From Paramecium sonneborni (Eukaryota > Ciliophora > Oligohymenophorea > Peniculida > Parameciidae): a DNA stretch of 64,000 nt. Both the position numbers and the translations under genes were made by a program. The stretch spans positions 205,928 through 269,927 of the forward strand of contig CAJJDN010000084.1 in the NCBI GenBank assembly GCA_905182985.1. Reading direction: 5' to 3'. Below, piece after piece: positions 51,001 to 63,436 of the stretch; positions within the stretch are counted from its first letter, which is position 1, and each line of letters begins with the position of its first letter. Under the pieces are notes generated by a model. It did not search any database and was not told where the DNA came from. It saw nothing but the letters and a program-made list of their open reading frames with translations.

Positions 51001-54000
51001 TCATTCTTATTCATTTTCCTAATGATCACTATCAGAGTTAATATTCTATTATAATCTTCTCTATTAAACTGCCTCTTTTAGAAATTGTAATTTCTCTCTT
51101 ATTTAATTAATTTCTATTTCCTAATCCTCAATCTATTAATCAAGTTCTCTCTCTTCTGGCTAATCATTCATCTACTCAATTTAACGACACTTCAAATCTT
51201 CTTCATCTTATAATAATTTTATCTCCCTTCTTAAATCATTAATCTCACTAATCAAATCTACATTCTAACTCATAATTCTATTATTATCTTATTTATGAAC
51301 TCTTAATTTCTTTGAAAACTTTTCCTTTAATCCTTTATTTGTTGTTTCTAAATGAGCTCTCTCTTTTATGAACTCCTTTTATACATCCACATTCTCAAAT
51401 TTCTTCTTTGAAACTACACTTTATACATATTTATTAAATAACTTCAGCATATCAGATTTAAGTCTCTTAAAATCCTAAATAACTATTTTTATCTTTTACA
51501 TTTAAATGTGCATGAGTCTCAGAAATATCATATTCAAATGCCTTTATGTACTAAGAATTACTCTCTATTACTTATTATTAATTCTCTATCTCTTATTTCA
51601 TACCTGCCTATCTCAAGTTTAAATCAGTTACAATCAATCCAAGATTAGCATTAACCTTTTTAAAATGTAATATTTCTGTGTTCATATTTGTAATTTATTC
51701 TTTCATTTTTGTAATTTCCTCCTCTCTTGGTCCTATATCTCTTTTTAATTCTTTAATTTTATAATCTAATACAAATTTAAACTTTTCTAATTCCTAAGTC
51801 TTTTTCTTTAACTCATAAATACGTTTTTATTTATCTTATATTGTTTTATCCCTTTCTTTGATTTCTTTATCATGACTCTCCTTTTCTTTTTAATATTATC
51901 TATTTAATTCTTAATTTTATGCAATATCTTCCATAATTTCTTTAACTTTAGAATTAGCTTATTCTAAATTAGATTAAACATTATCAAATTCTGTTTTTTT
52001 GGTTCTTTTTTCTAATTCTGCTTTATCTAATTCATCAGATAATTTTTTCATTTCAGCCTCATTAATTTCTTTCTTCTTATCTATTTCCTTTTCTGCATCG
52101 TCTTCTAACTTATTTCTCTCCTCAATAAATCTTCTTTAATTTTCTTCTTTATCTTTTTATAATTATTCATACAATTCTTATTCTTTTTTTAATTATTTTT
52201 CATATTCTCTTTTTTTCTCATTCTTAGTTTCTGTGCTCTTATCTTTTTATTCCTTAATATACTTTTAGAATTCTAGAAGTTTCAACTATTTTTCTTTAGT
52301 TAATTCTTCTAATCTTTAAGATTCTAATGCCATTTTTGATTTAAAATCATTTTCTGTTGTCTTTTTATTTTTTTCATGATTTTCACGAAGTTATTTCTTT
52401 TCATCTTTAAAATCACTATCTAATTTATTAATAGCATTTTCTAATTCTTAAATTTTAGCTTTTTCTTTTTTTTCTAATTAATCAATTTATTCTTCTAATT
52501 TTCTAATAAGTTCATCTTTTTCTTTAGTATACATATTCTACTTAATCTTTTAATTAATATCATGTTCTTTAATTTTTTATTTTAAATCTTCAATTTTAGC
52601 AATCTTCTTTTTATACTAATCTCTTTACATTAAGAATTCATCAGCATAAGCTTAAACTCCATATGCTTGTCCACCATCTTTGAATTCAATTTTAGAACTT
52701 TAATCTTTTACATCATAAATAATCAATGAATTATCATATGAAGCAGTAAATACATAAGAGTCATCATAAGAAACTTTCATTTAAGTAACTCCTTTAATAT
52801 GTGGTTAAATTTCAACAATCTCTTCAGGAGCTAAAGGATATTTAGCAAATCTTAAACCACCAGGTTCAAATTTCATATTCTTAATGTTTTATTTCTAAGT
52901 AAATTCAGTTGAATTAGCTAATTAACAAGTAGCAAATAACATAATCTTTTCACTATTAAATATTGCCATCTTACTTATTCTACATCCAGTTTGTATTGGA
53001 TAGAGTGGAATTTCTTTCTTTGTACCTTCAGTAGCTTCCTTATGAATTTTTGTATGATGTTGAGATTCATATATACAATATTATCCATCATATGGACCTG
53101 CTATATATACTTTTTACAATTCGATATTTGCATATGTTTTTGGAGTACAAATACATTCAATTGGTTAAGATTAAATCATAGCCAATTATAATTTATTTTA
53201 ATTATCTTCTAATCTCCAATAAAGTACAAAACCATTATCACTTCCAGTATAAAATCCTAAATCATCTATATCCCATTCTATAGTTGAAATATTACCAGTC
53301 GATTATTTAAATATATAATTTTAAGGATTCTCACCTGTGTAGAATTAATATATTTAAACTAAATTCTAATTAGCTACTGCAAATAAATGACCTCCATGTG
53401 CAAATTTTATTTATTAACAATTCTTTATATGAATATCTTTAAAAAAGTTTAAATCTTTTTCAAATAAATTGTACAATGTAATCTTTTCAGAAAATGAAAC
53501 TATTAAATGAAATCCAGAAGGATGAATTGCTACAGTTAAAGGTGTTTCATCAAATACTTTCATCACTTCCAATATTAATTCATTAAAATTCCAAATTCTA
53601 ATAGAACGATCATCTGACACTGTAACAACTAAAGACTTTCTTGTACAAACATCTAAACCTGTAATTGGTCCACTATGAAATGGTGCTATCAAATGATCAA
53701 ATTTAATTTCCTCTTCATTTGCTACTTCTCTATCTGCACTAAAAGGAATGCTAAATACTTAACCAGATTCAATTCCAAATATAAGATTATCCTCTTAATT
53801 TGTAAGGCATAAACTTGTTATCTTTACGTTTATAAATTTATTTTAAATTCTCTTATCTATTCTTACATAAGGATTTTTCAAATCGCCTTCATGTTTTCTA
53901 TATATATAAATCGTGCAATCACTACCACCTACAATAAATCCATTTGAATATTTCACTATACATTCTATAGGAAATCCTTCTATTGACTATTAATTCTAAT

Positions 54001-54850
54001 TCTAAAGAGGAGAAAGAACTAATTTAAATTCACAATTCTCATTAAAATATAACACTTCTCCTCTATCTGTTCCTACTACCATTGTTTTACCATCACTTAA
54101 AATACAATAAGAAAGAAAATTGGTTGAATGGGTTTCCTTAATAAAATAATGTTTATTAATACTTCTTTCTTCTTTTAGAAAGGTGAATCTTTTGGTTTTG
54201 GAGGATTATCTGGAATCAATTTATAAGGTTTAATAGCTCCATTACCCATTACACAAACAAAATCATCTTCTTTTGGATGATAAAAAACTTAATGGAATTT
54301 AATGGAATCTCCTTTAGCATTTATTATTGTGCTTCCTAAACACTTTGATTTATCCCATGCCCAATGTATAAGCATTTATTCTGGTGGTGCACTTAATGCT
54401 ACCAAATATTTAGATTCTTCTGTCCTTGAAAAATCAAGACTCACATAATATCGTGATTTGCAATCAGTTGTACTTAATATTTTAGTTTTTCGTGTATTTA
54501 AATCTAATATTACTATTATTCCTGCATCACTCTCTTCTGACCATGCAACATACCTAAATTAATTTTTGAATCTACCTTCTTGATAAAGAAATATTTAAAC
54601 ACGTTACACCTTTACTACCTAAAACTGTTTGAATTATTTCCTATGATTTATTCTTATCTGCTATTGGATCAAAAATCACTATATTATTTGCTGCTGGATA
54701 TATGAATTTTGTTTTTGTCTATTTCTCCTAAACATTTGTCTATGTCCCTTACAAGATTGAGTTTTTAATGTCTCCTCTAAAACCAAATACATATTTCAAT
54801 CCCAAAACTTCCTTTAATGGTTTCGGTTACTTATTTTCTGGTTGAGACAT
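51001..54850 (-). CDS. CFAP57: CFAP57 (WDR65)-like ciliary protein
   Basis: The product is about 1,258 residues. It opens with the CFAP57 block [13 protein letters not shown] and [15 protein letters not shown], then WD40 repeats to about residue 620 ([49 protein letters not shown]). The last half is a long coiled coil ([34 protein letters not shown]). CFAP57 is needed for assembly of inner dynein arms on the axoneme. Introns 54554-54575, 54137-54162 (AAG) and 51475-51499. The size matches the family (about 1,250). OpB lies 42 bases downstream on the same strand. Confidence 0.93.
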
Positions 54851-55203
54851 TATAATTCAATTATATACTAATCAATAAAATAATTTTCTAAACAAAAATG
54901 ATTAAACTTCATCATTTCCTCTCTATACTTTAAACTCCTTCATTTTCTTCTTTAAACCATTTATTTAAGTAGATTTATATTGTTATTTTCACAAAATTCT
55001 AATTTATTGTGAGGCACGTTTTATTTTCTTTACTTTTTTATTTTTATAGAATGATATTGAATATAAATAACTCAAAAGTACTATTATTTTTTCTTTTAGA
55101 TTATAATTACTTTTCTTTAAGTTTTCTTTAGAAGACTTTAAATTTTATGAATAAAAATTATTGAATGACAAAAAATGAAAATTTGAAAAACGCTTAGTAT
55201 AAA

Positions 55204-55554
55204 TCACTCTGTGACTAATGTCAATTGGGTGATTTCATACAAACTTTCCCTTAAAATAGGGAACGCTTAACTGAAGTGTTTATCATCGTACAAGTATTCA
55301 ATTACTTCTGATGCCTAATGAAGTAATTCTAGTTTGCGTAAGTGATCTTTAACTAGGATAAAATTTTATTTTATCTCAAACAATTCATTTATCTTCTCTT
55401 ACAAATATCCTCCTAATGAATGAGTGTCTCCAACAAGTTCTAAATATAGAGACAACCGTTAAAATATGAAATCTAATCTTTCAGAAGTGAGTCTTTCACT
55501 AACCTTCCATTCATTACTTTATCTTCTTGACCTTTTGGTGTGACAAGCTCCCAT
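55204..55554 (-). CDS. Small protein with MGAC start (possible myristoylation)
   Basis: The ORF is 116 residues, intronless, ATG to TGA. It begins MGACHTKRSRRQ: Gly2 with a following Cys3 and basic residues is a typical N-myristoyl plus palmitoyl membrane signal. The rest is helical (LYLELVGDTHSLGGYLQEKI, VKDHLRKLELLHQASEVIEY). The region has slightly less A/T than its flanks. No family recognised; a membrane-attached adaptor is possible. Confidence 0.7.
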
Positions 55555-55720
55555 TTTCAATCTTGGCTTTTAACTTTTTATAGATTAAATTTATTTATAA
55601 ATTCATTCTTTATACAATACTATTTGAATTTATTATTGAATTCTTGCAATAAAATATAGCCAGACTATTAAAATAATCATATAACAGATATTTAGTATGA
55701 ATAATTAAAAAATCAACAAA

Positions 55721-56646
55721 TCATTTTTTAAAATAATTTTTTTAAGTTGTTTTTAATGTGATTGATTTTAAAGGACTCATCGATCTCTACTACTTTTTTG
55801 TTGTACTCTATTATTAACTCTATTCAGTATTTAAAATTTAATTATTCTCAGTTAAAAAAAGTAAATTTTTAGTCTCATTATAAGATTAATTTAAATCAGA
55901 AGGCGAATTTTAAATTCTTCGTATGTCCTCAAAAAATGTAAAAGTTTTATAATCATTTTTGACATTTTCCAAATTAATTTCATATGTTTTGTTTTTGGTT
56001 GAGTTCAAATTTACAAATTATTAAACATATTGATATGTTTGACGACTTTAAAAGTTTCGAGAATATATTTATGGACTAAAGGAAGGCGTTATACTCTTCT
56101 TAATTTTTAATAAATTCTATTCTCTCTCTAACTATTTCTCTTTCAATCTGTCATAAAAAGGTTGCACAACCATTTAAACAGATTTTTTATTTATTTTAGG
56201 AGAACAACTTCTGTTATTAATTTAGTCTTCCTTTTACTTAATTAATTACTATATTTATTTTTCCTACATTTTTTAATATTTAAAATTAATACAGTTTTAT
56301 TTTTATAGTCTATATTATCTTTATAGAATTAATCAGGAGTTCTTATTTTTTAATCTTTATTTAATATCTATGGATGAAATGTAGCTCCTTCTAATTAATC
56401 CATTTCTCTTTTCTTATCTAATATTTTCTTTTGCTCCTCTATCCACTTCCATTTTGCCTTCTATATTAAAGTTTATCTTTCATGTATGTCTCCAATCCAA
56501 TTAATTTACTTCTATTGAACATATTAATCTTAGCTTTTGAATTTTAATTCCTGTTCCTTTTCAAGGTATTTTTTTTTATTTATTTCATACTCTTCAAATC
56601 TCTATAATTATAACCAACTTTTATGTTGCATTTGTGAGGATTTCAT
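55721..56646 (-). CDS. FxPxI-motif protein, related in style to the CTFKP gene
   Basis: The product is about 298 residues with one 29-base intron (56264-56292). It has a basic helical start (QRFEEYEINKKKYLEKEQEL), then motifs GATFHPQI, RSCSPKINKKS followed by FYDRLKEK, and SFSPQIYSRN. This pairing of a short DRL/FY helix with an aromatic-x-Pro-x-Ile stretch resembles the repeats of the gene at 34752-37779. Function unknown; a cytoskeletal or ciliary role is inferred only from that style and from its neighbours. Confidence 0.72.
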
Positions 56647-56681
56647 AAATTATTAACAGATAATTTAAATATAAACATTTT

Positions 56682-57376
56682 TCATACATTAAATCCCATA
56701 TAGGCAGATTTTCCAAAACTCCTTTGTTTCGGTTACGATTATTATGTCTTAATTCTCCTCTAGTTGTCACTAAACAAAGTCTTTATATGCTATAAATTCT
56801 CCTCTTATTTCTATTACATTTCAATCATGTGATCCAACCTTTCAAGCAAAGCATTTCTTTCCTTCATGATAACCCAAAATTTACTTGATTGCCTTCACTT
56901 TTATATTTTTATAAATTATCAAACAGTAATTTATTCTATAATTCTAATTATTCTGATTTTTCTCTTAATTTTGATACCTATTGAGTTAAAGTATCCAGCT
57001 TATTTTCAAGATTTTTTTCTCTCAAAAAGGCATTGGCATTTTAAATAAAGTCTTTTTATTAAAATCCAATCATTGAACTTACATGATTTAGATGACATGG
57101 TTTTTTTAAAGTTTTTTACAAATCCTCATTTGATTAGTGTCTTATTTTATGAATTGCTCTTTCAGAACTTTAATTTCTAAAGCTCTACCATCCTGAACAA
57201 GGAGATTTAGAAACATATTTTTCATTTTTAACAAGTTTTGTATCATCTACTATATCAATTAATTGCATTTTTGACTTAGAATTTTTTTTCATAAGCCTTT
57301 AAAGTATTTCTTGGGTGTTAAGTGGAGTTTATTTGGCTGCATTTCTAGGAGTGGGTTATTGGGGTTGCTTATACAT
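56682..57376 (-). CDS. Unknown basic coiled-coil protein
   Basis: The product is about 223 residues after one 23-base intron (56862-56884, AAG). The start is Pro/Gln-rich (QPQQPTPRNAAKQTPLN), followed by a basic region and a coil (FLREKNLENKLDTLTQQVSK). The end reads RSFGKSAYMGFNV. It lies 35 bases upstream of the FxPxI gene on the same strand, and a join between the two was considered but gives no open frame. Confidence 0.65.
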
Positions 57377-58164
57377 ATTGGGAATTTATGATTAATTATT
57401 AGCTATTTAATATATTAATTTTTCATTATTGAGAAGTATTATAACTTTTAAGTAATATTGAGTTCCATATATTAATAAGAAAGTTTAATTTGAAAATAAT
57501 AGTTTAATCAATATTGGCAGTTCTTGTATATTGTTGTTGATCCATACATGATATATGGTTAATTTATATCAAACTAGAAAGAAATTGCTAGAAAATAAGT
57601 TCTGAATAGGATTAGGACAGTAATAAATTATATATTCTGTAAATGAATGAATAATAAAATAAGAAATAAAATATTAACTTATTTAGATTTATTTGATATA
57701 GAAATAGTGGACACATCATCAAAAGACAGCGAAATGAATACTTCTAAATAAATATTCATGAAAGAATTAGAAATTAAAAGATGTTATGTTATTTTGGAGA
57801 AAGAGAATTTGCATATATGAATGTTACTTAATATTGCACAATGATGAAAATTTAATTAAGAAAAACTTCTTCATAATTTTAAATTGATATGCAAAAAGGG
57901 ATGGAACAATTTATTATTTGAATTAAATTTAGATAACAAAATATTGTAATAAGATAAAAAGATATAAAGAATTTGAGATAAATTAGATTGATAATAGATA
58001 GTTTAAAATTTGATTGAATTTTGAGAATTCTTAATTTTGATTGAAAATTTAAGATAATTAAACATTAAGAGAAAGAAGCAAGAATATAAATGTTGAGATA
58101 ATTAATAAATGTAATAATAAGATAATGATAATGAATAATTATAATTTAATTAGATAATTAATAA
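57377..58164. other. Divergent intergenic region with one short ORF
   Basis: These 788 bases separate divergent genes. One + strand frame of 57 codons (57647-57820) reads KILTYLDLFDIEIVDTSSKD and could be a tiny gene. Otherwise the DNA is AT-rich with no recognisable element. Confidence 0.4.
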
Positions 58165-59578
58165 ATGGCTGCTTATTCTTTTGGAACATCATATTAAAGA
58201 CCACCAATAAAAGTTGAATAAGCTCCTGGAGTAGGGGTATGAATAAATATGAATGATTAGAACTACAATGGTGATCGTTATCATAATTAAAGACCTCCTA
58301 GTTGGAAGTACAAATAAATCAGTTAAATTTAGAATTGGAACTGCTAATAGAACAATATAGTAGATGGTATATTAACCTGGTCCAGGATAATATGAATAAT
58401 TATAGAGGGCAATTGTAATTTAATATATGTGATTTTGAGAAAAGGAAAAAGCCTGAATTTTCAATGGGTGCTAAATTTAGAAATCATATAGAAGTAGGGA
58501 AGGGAATTACTCGTAAATATTGAATAATAATAGTTTTTAGCTGGTCCTGGTGCATATAATCCAGATTTCAAACCTTTATAGAAATGTGCTTCAAGTTATA
58601 GTATGCGTAATAAACCCTAATTGGGTGGAATTGATGATAATTTAAGAGAACTAAAAAATGGTCCAGGTCCAGCTGCATATGAGACTAATTATTCTACTAT
58701 TTTAAGTAGGCCAGCATCTAGAATTGGTAATTAAAATAGAGGAGGATTCTATGATACAAAAGGATATATTCCAGGTGTTGGTAAATATAATATTCGTCCT
58801 TCAACATCAGGACCATATCACAGATTTGGAAATGCTTAAAGAGATTCAACTTTTACTGAAAGAGTTTAAACTCCAGGTCCTGGATAATATATGCATTAAT
58901 CACATTTGAATCTTAAAGCTACAACAATTAGTTCTAAAAGAATACCTACTAATACTGAAAATGCTCCAGGTCCTGGACATTATGATCCTTCTACTGATTT
59001 TACTAAACGTTCTATTCCTGGAGGTAGAGTTGGAACTGCTAAATAAAGATAAGTTTTTGATTCGCGTTTTACTCCTGGACCTGGACATTATTAATCTTAA
59101 AGTGCTACTAAAAGAAGACCTCCCAGTTATAAAATTGGATCAGAATAAAGAACACTTATTAATTAATAAGAAGTTCCAGGACCTGGATCTTATGATATTA
59201 GTAGAGATGGAACTAATAAAGCTTATACACTTAGACCTAAATATACTGATAGATTACCTGATGGAACACCAGGACCTTTAGATTATTATCCTAATATATC
59301 ATAAACTAAATCAAGACCTTTATCTTGTAGAGTCGGAACTGAAATCAGAGATAAAAATAAAATTAATGATAATCCTGCTCCTAACCATTATTAACTTAAT
59401 CAAACAAATCCAGGACCTAAATTCCCGTATCTATTTTATCTCTTTTTTCATTAGATTTGGATCAGAATCTAGAGTTACTGATAGAAATGATGTTGCACCT
59501 GGACCTGGAACATATAATATTCCTCCTTATTTTGCTAATGTTCCTAATTATCTTATACCAAATAAAATTGATTTATGA
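58165..59578 (+). CDS. STPG/SHIPPO-type sperm-tail PG-rich repeat protein
   Basis: The product is about 427 residues made of repeats of a Pro-Gly-Pro-Gly-x-Tyr unit, for example QPGPGQYEQ, TPGPGAYNP, NGPGPAAYE, APGPGHYDP, TPGPGHYQS, VPGPGSYDI and APGPGTYNI, each followed by a basic Ser-Phe or IGTA segment. SHIPPO/STPG repeats occur in proteins attached to axonemal or cortical microtubules. Five introns: 58237-58260, 58308-58332, 58415-58439 (ends GAG or a later AAG, uncertain), 58513-58540 and 59427-59454. ATG 58165 starts MAAYSFGTSYQR. Confidence 0.9.
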
Positions 59579-59628
59579 TATTTATATATAGATATTCTAT
59601 ATCATTCAATACTAGAAATTTAACATAA

Positions 59629-60009
59629 TCAACCCAAAAAATTTATCACTGTCAAAAATAACACTATCATAGCTGCCAAATATTCCCAAAATGCTCTCTC
59701 ATTTGAAATACTCATATATCTTGTTTCAGAATTCAATTATTTCCTTAAACATACTAATCATCTATCTATATTCATACTATTTATTGTTAATGCACCTCCT
59801 GATGCAAATATTCCAGATAAAAATGAATTTCTTGGAAAATCACCTACTAATCCACAATAAAATAATTAAATTATTAAAAGCACAAAACAATATAATGAAA
59901 ATGCATCCATTATTTTCAATTTCTGAGGAGTCTTTGTTGAGTATTATTACCAAAATGATGCTGCTATCCCTATTAATGAATTTTCATCAACAAATTTTGT
60001 CTCAGACAT
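59629..60009 (-). CDS. DAD1: DAD1 subunit of oligosaccharyltransferase
   Basis: The product is about 118 residues. It matches DAD1: QQYSTKTPQKLKIMDAFSLY, CGLVGDFPRNSFLSGIFASG, LTINICLRKQLN, then the end helix NERAFWEYLAAMIVLFLTVI and NFLG. DAD1 is a small ER membrane subunit needed for N-glycosylation. Three membrane helices are visible. One 24-base intron (59754-59777) splits TIN/ICLR. It converges with the STPG gene, with 50 bases between stops. Confidence 0.95.
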
Positions 60010-60183
60010 TTATTTATTATTCTAATTAATAATTATATTTTTATGAATTTATTACATAAGAAGAAATCTAATTCTAATCACACTCTACTTAAAACATAGA
60101 CAAAAACTATTAGAATTTAAAAATAAAGAGAATCATCTCATCATCTAATTAAACTAAAATCTTACTCTATTTTATAATTTTAA

Positions 60184-60685
60184 ATGGAAAATGATCGCAA
60201 AATATGTATATAAACAAAAAGAAAATTAATAAGATCATATTCTGCTCATCATCAAAATGATTAAAAAGATATTAATAATCACTTATTTTTAAAGAATAAT
60301 TCTTAATTACTCTATTCACCTCCCAAAATCCCATCCCCTAAACATTCAATAATATTGCAAAAGAAAACTCTGCTTACTAAACTTCCTTAAAATGTCAGAA
60401 AATCTTAATAATATTTATTAAATGACATTTTATCTAATAAACCAATCAATCAATATATAATCAAAAGAACTTCAGTAGATAAACCACATCCTCATATTAA
60501 TTTTTAGAAAGTATCTCCATCACCTTCTACTTATCCTATGTATAATATATATTTTATAACAAACAAGATTATTTTCTGAAGTATAAAAGGATTCCTCGAA
60601 ATACTTTAATTAAGGTCAATAATTTTCCATTTTATATAACTAAGCCTATTTACGTAAGTTACTCAAAATTGATCATAGACAATGA
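60184..60685 (+). CDS. Unknown basic Ser/Pro-rich protein
   Basis: The product is about 157 residues after a 28-base intron (60540-60567, AAG). It is basic and rich in Ser, Pro, Asn and Lys (LLYSPPKIPSPKHS, NFQKVSPSPSTYP). No domain is visible. The ATG lies 174 bases from the divergent DAD1 start. The MORN protein gene begins 47 bases downstream. Confidence 0.5.
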
Positions 60686-60732
60686 TAAAAAATATATTTT
60701 ATTTAATATTTACTATTTTTCTATAATCTCTA

Positions 60733-61580
60733 ATGGGTAATTGCGAATCTCAGGATACTAGAGTCTGCCTTGAAGAATTTTAATCAATACCTCTTCCTAA
60801 TTTATAATAGGAAATTACAGATGAGTATACCCAGTAGGAAAATGTGGTTACTGTCAGTTAGTCCAAGAAAGATTTGGATGTTGTTTTGCCAATTTAGACT
60901 TTGTAAAATAATTTAAACTAACATCCTCTTTCTAATACTCTCTATATCATATATAATAAATGTCGAATTGAGAGACCAATAGAAGTCGAAGAAGGAACAT
61001 ATTAGGGATAATGGTATGCTGGAAAATAATGTGGTTTTGGTCGTATGTATTACAAAAATAAAGACTATTATGAAGGATTTTGGTTGCTTGGTCGAAAACA
61101 TCATATGGGCATTTTCATTTATTCTAATTAGCAACATCTTATTGGAGAATGGTTTGATGATAAATTCCTGGGATAAGATATTTCTAATAATCTCACTAAA
61201 GATTCTAAGCTATCTTATTCTCATTTACTTAATGTACTTACATTATTTATTTATTATTATTTAGCTCTAACCAATTCAAATTAAAGATTCTCTATTTTAT
61301 GGAGAATATTCAAATCATGGAAAATAAGGTCTTGGTTTATGCTTTCAAAAAAAAGAATATAAATTTATTGGCTATTTTTCTAATGATAAAAAACAAGGCT
61401 ATGGTATTGAAATCACCAAAAACGATGTCTATAGAGGGAGTTTTAATAATGATCTCAGAAGTGGTATTGGTCATCTCAAGAAGAATAAGAATTTATTTTT
61501 AGGTATGAATAATATCAATATATTAAGGTTAGTTTGTAAATAATTAACCAACGACTAATGGTATTTCAATTTAAATTTGA
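60733..61580 (+). CDS. MORN-repeat protein with MGNC start
   Basis: The product is about 263 residues. It begins MGNCESQ, a strong N-myristoylation signal with a palmitoylation-type Cys. After a Gln/Glu-rich part come five or so MORN repeats: EEGTYQGQWYAGKQCGFGRM, YYEGFWLLGRKHHMGIFIY, FYGEYSNHGKQGLGLCF and YRGSFNNDLRSGIGHL. MORN repeats bind lipids or link membranes to cytoskeleton, which suits an acylated protein. Introns are 61234-61264 (TAG) and 61503-61527 (AAG). Confidence 0.85.
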
Positions 61581-61607
61581 GTTATTTTAATAAATATTTG
61601 TTTATAT

Positions 61608-63363
61608 ATGGATCATTTATCTTAAAGACAATTACTATAATTATTGTATGAAAAGGATTGTTATATTTAAGCACTTGAATAGTAATTACAATTTAGTAGA
61701 CAAGAAGTTTTATTACTTAAAAACTAAAAATAATCAATTATTATTCAAAATCTCTCTTCTGATGAAGATTGTAATTTAGATGAAAATTCAGAACCTGCTA
61801 TTAGTGATAGTAGAATAGAATAATTTTAGAGTTCAGGCAAAAAAATTAAATTAAAAGCTCCTCTATAAGATAGCAATAATTTTAATATCTCATTATTAAG
61901 ATAAAATACATCATTCATAAAACAAAAAGTATTAGATTCATTTGATGTTCAAAATGTCACAGCAGATAATTTGAATATTCTACCAAACAATCATTAATAA
62001 TTATTTGATGATCTCTTCATATTAGGATTAGGATCACAATAACCATATTCTAATGAACCATCAGTAATTTATTCATACAATTAAACTAGTACTTATATTA
62101 TAATAATCAAAATTAGAAAATCAATAAGATATATTGTCAATTTCCAAATTCATATTCCCAGATGGATGTAAACCTAAAATTATTCCTTTATCATTTAGTC
62201 TGGAAGATATCAATTTAATGATTAATTAAAATTATTCAATTGATTCTCCTAATTGCTTTCTAATCATTACCAAATAAACTGAGTAACAATAACTAAAATA
62301 TCATATCTGTTATCGCTATACAGATTTTACAATTTTAAACCCATAACAAGTTAAATTTAGCAAAAGAGCAATATGTTTTTCTACGAATAAATATTTAATA
62401 GACTTTTATTAACAAATTATTATTGTTATTTTATCATAGTTAAAATGCATGAGAACTAGTTTGTATTCAAGAACAAATAATATTTCCTTAGCAGATACAA
62501 ATTTCTTTGATAAGAATATTTCTTAAATAAGTTTTAGAATATTATCATAAATAACTTAGAAATATCCTCCTAATTTTATTAATCTTAATAATTAATAAAT
62601 AAAAATAAATGAAAATGATAATATTTAATGGGTATAAATATTTGAAATATTAGGGAATTCCCCAATTATTTAAAAAATTTAATTCTTAAAGTTTAATCAA
62701 AATTTTTGTTAGTTGTTTAATAGAGAAATCTATTGTTTTTGTAAGCAAATCACCATAATTATCAACTGCAGCTTGTTTGTTATGCTAAAAATATTTACTA
62801 AAACCATTTACATGGATTCATCCAATAATTAGTAATTTACCTTTAGAAAATATTGTATATTTAGGAAGTCCTGTACCCATAATTACAGGTTTGGAATGTG
62901 TAAATTTTATTTTAATACTTAGAATTTTTCTACTCTTTAGAGTCAAGGAGTTATAAATAGATTTTCTAATGCTATTTTCATAAATTTGGATAATAAGCAA
63001 TACGTAGAATTTGGAAACATCGATGCAATTCCAATAATATCAGCAGAATTAATGACATTTTTAATAGGAAGATTAGATTCTTACTTTTAAAAAGTATAAT
63101 AAAATCATAACAATTACATTGAATGTCTATAAATTTTTAATTAGTTATTTCATACAAGAGTAATTAGAAATGTGCCAATTGAACCGATTAAATAGAATAT
63201 AAATTAAAAGTCAAAAAAAACTTGTAAATTAATGCTAGATTATGAAAAAATAGCCTAAAAAACATTATAAAATATGGGAACTACTAATTAAGATAAGGTT
63301 ATTTGGAAATAGTTTTTTCAAACATAAATTTTTATTTAATTTATTGATTAATATTATAATTGA
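61608..63363 (+). CDS. DENN-domain protein (putative Rab exchange factor)
   Basis: The product is about 560 residues. Residues 1-170 are disordered after a coiled start. The DENN module follows: uDENN start KFIFPDGCKPKIIPLSFS and ICYRYTDFTI, central block FKKFNSQSLIKIFVSCLIEK and SIVFVSKSPQLSTAACLLCQ, then KPFTWIHPIISNLPLENIVY, LGSPVPIITGLE, and FINLDNKQYVEFG with IPIISAELM. DENN proteins switch on Rab GTPases in vesicle traffic. Introns 62089-62116, 62632-62653 and 62900-62922 are fixed by these motifs. Any target Rab is unknown. Confidence 0.85.
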
Positions 63364-63436
63364 ATAACATTTGGGATAATTATATTTTATAATAATTTAT
63401 ATTGATTAATCATATAAAATAGAATATTAATTAAAT

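Noticed and set aside
55190..55560. A patch of less AT-rich sequence considered as a structured RNA gene
   Set aside because: The minus strand gives a clean 116-codon ORF with good composition, and no known RNA fold or motif was recognised.
58720..59290. Hydrophobic and Arg/Ser-rich ORFs on both strands
   Set aside because: They are other-frame shadows of the PGPG repeats of the STPG gene.
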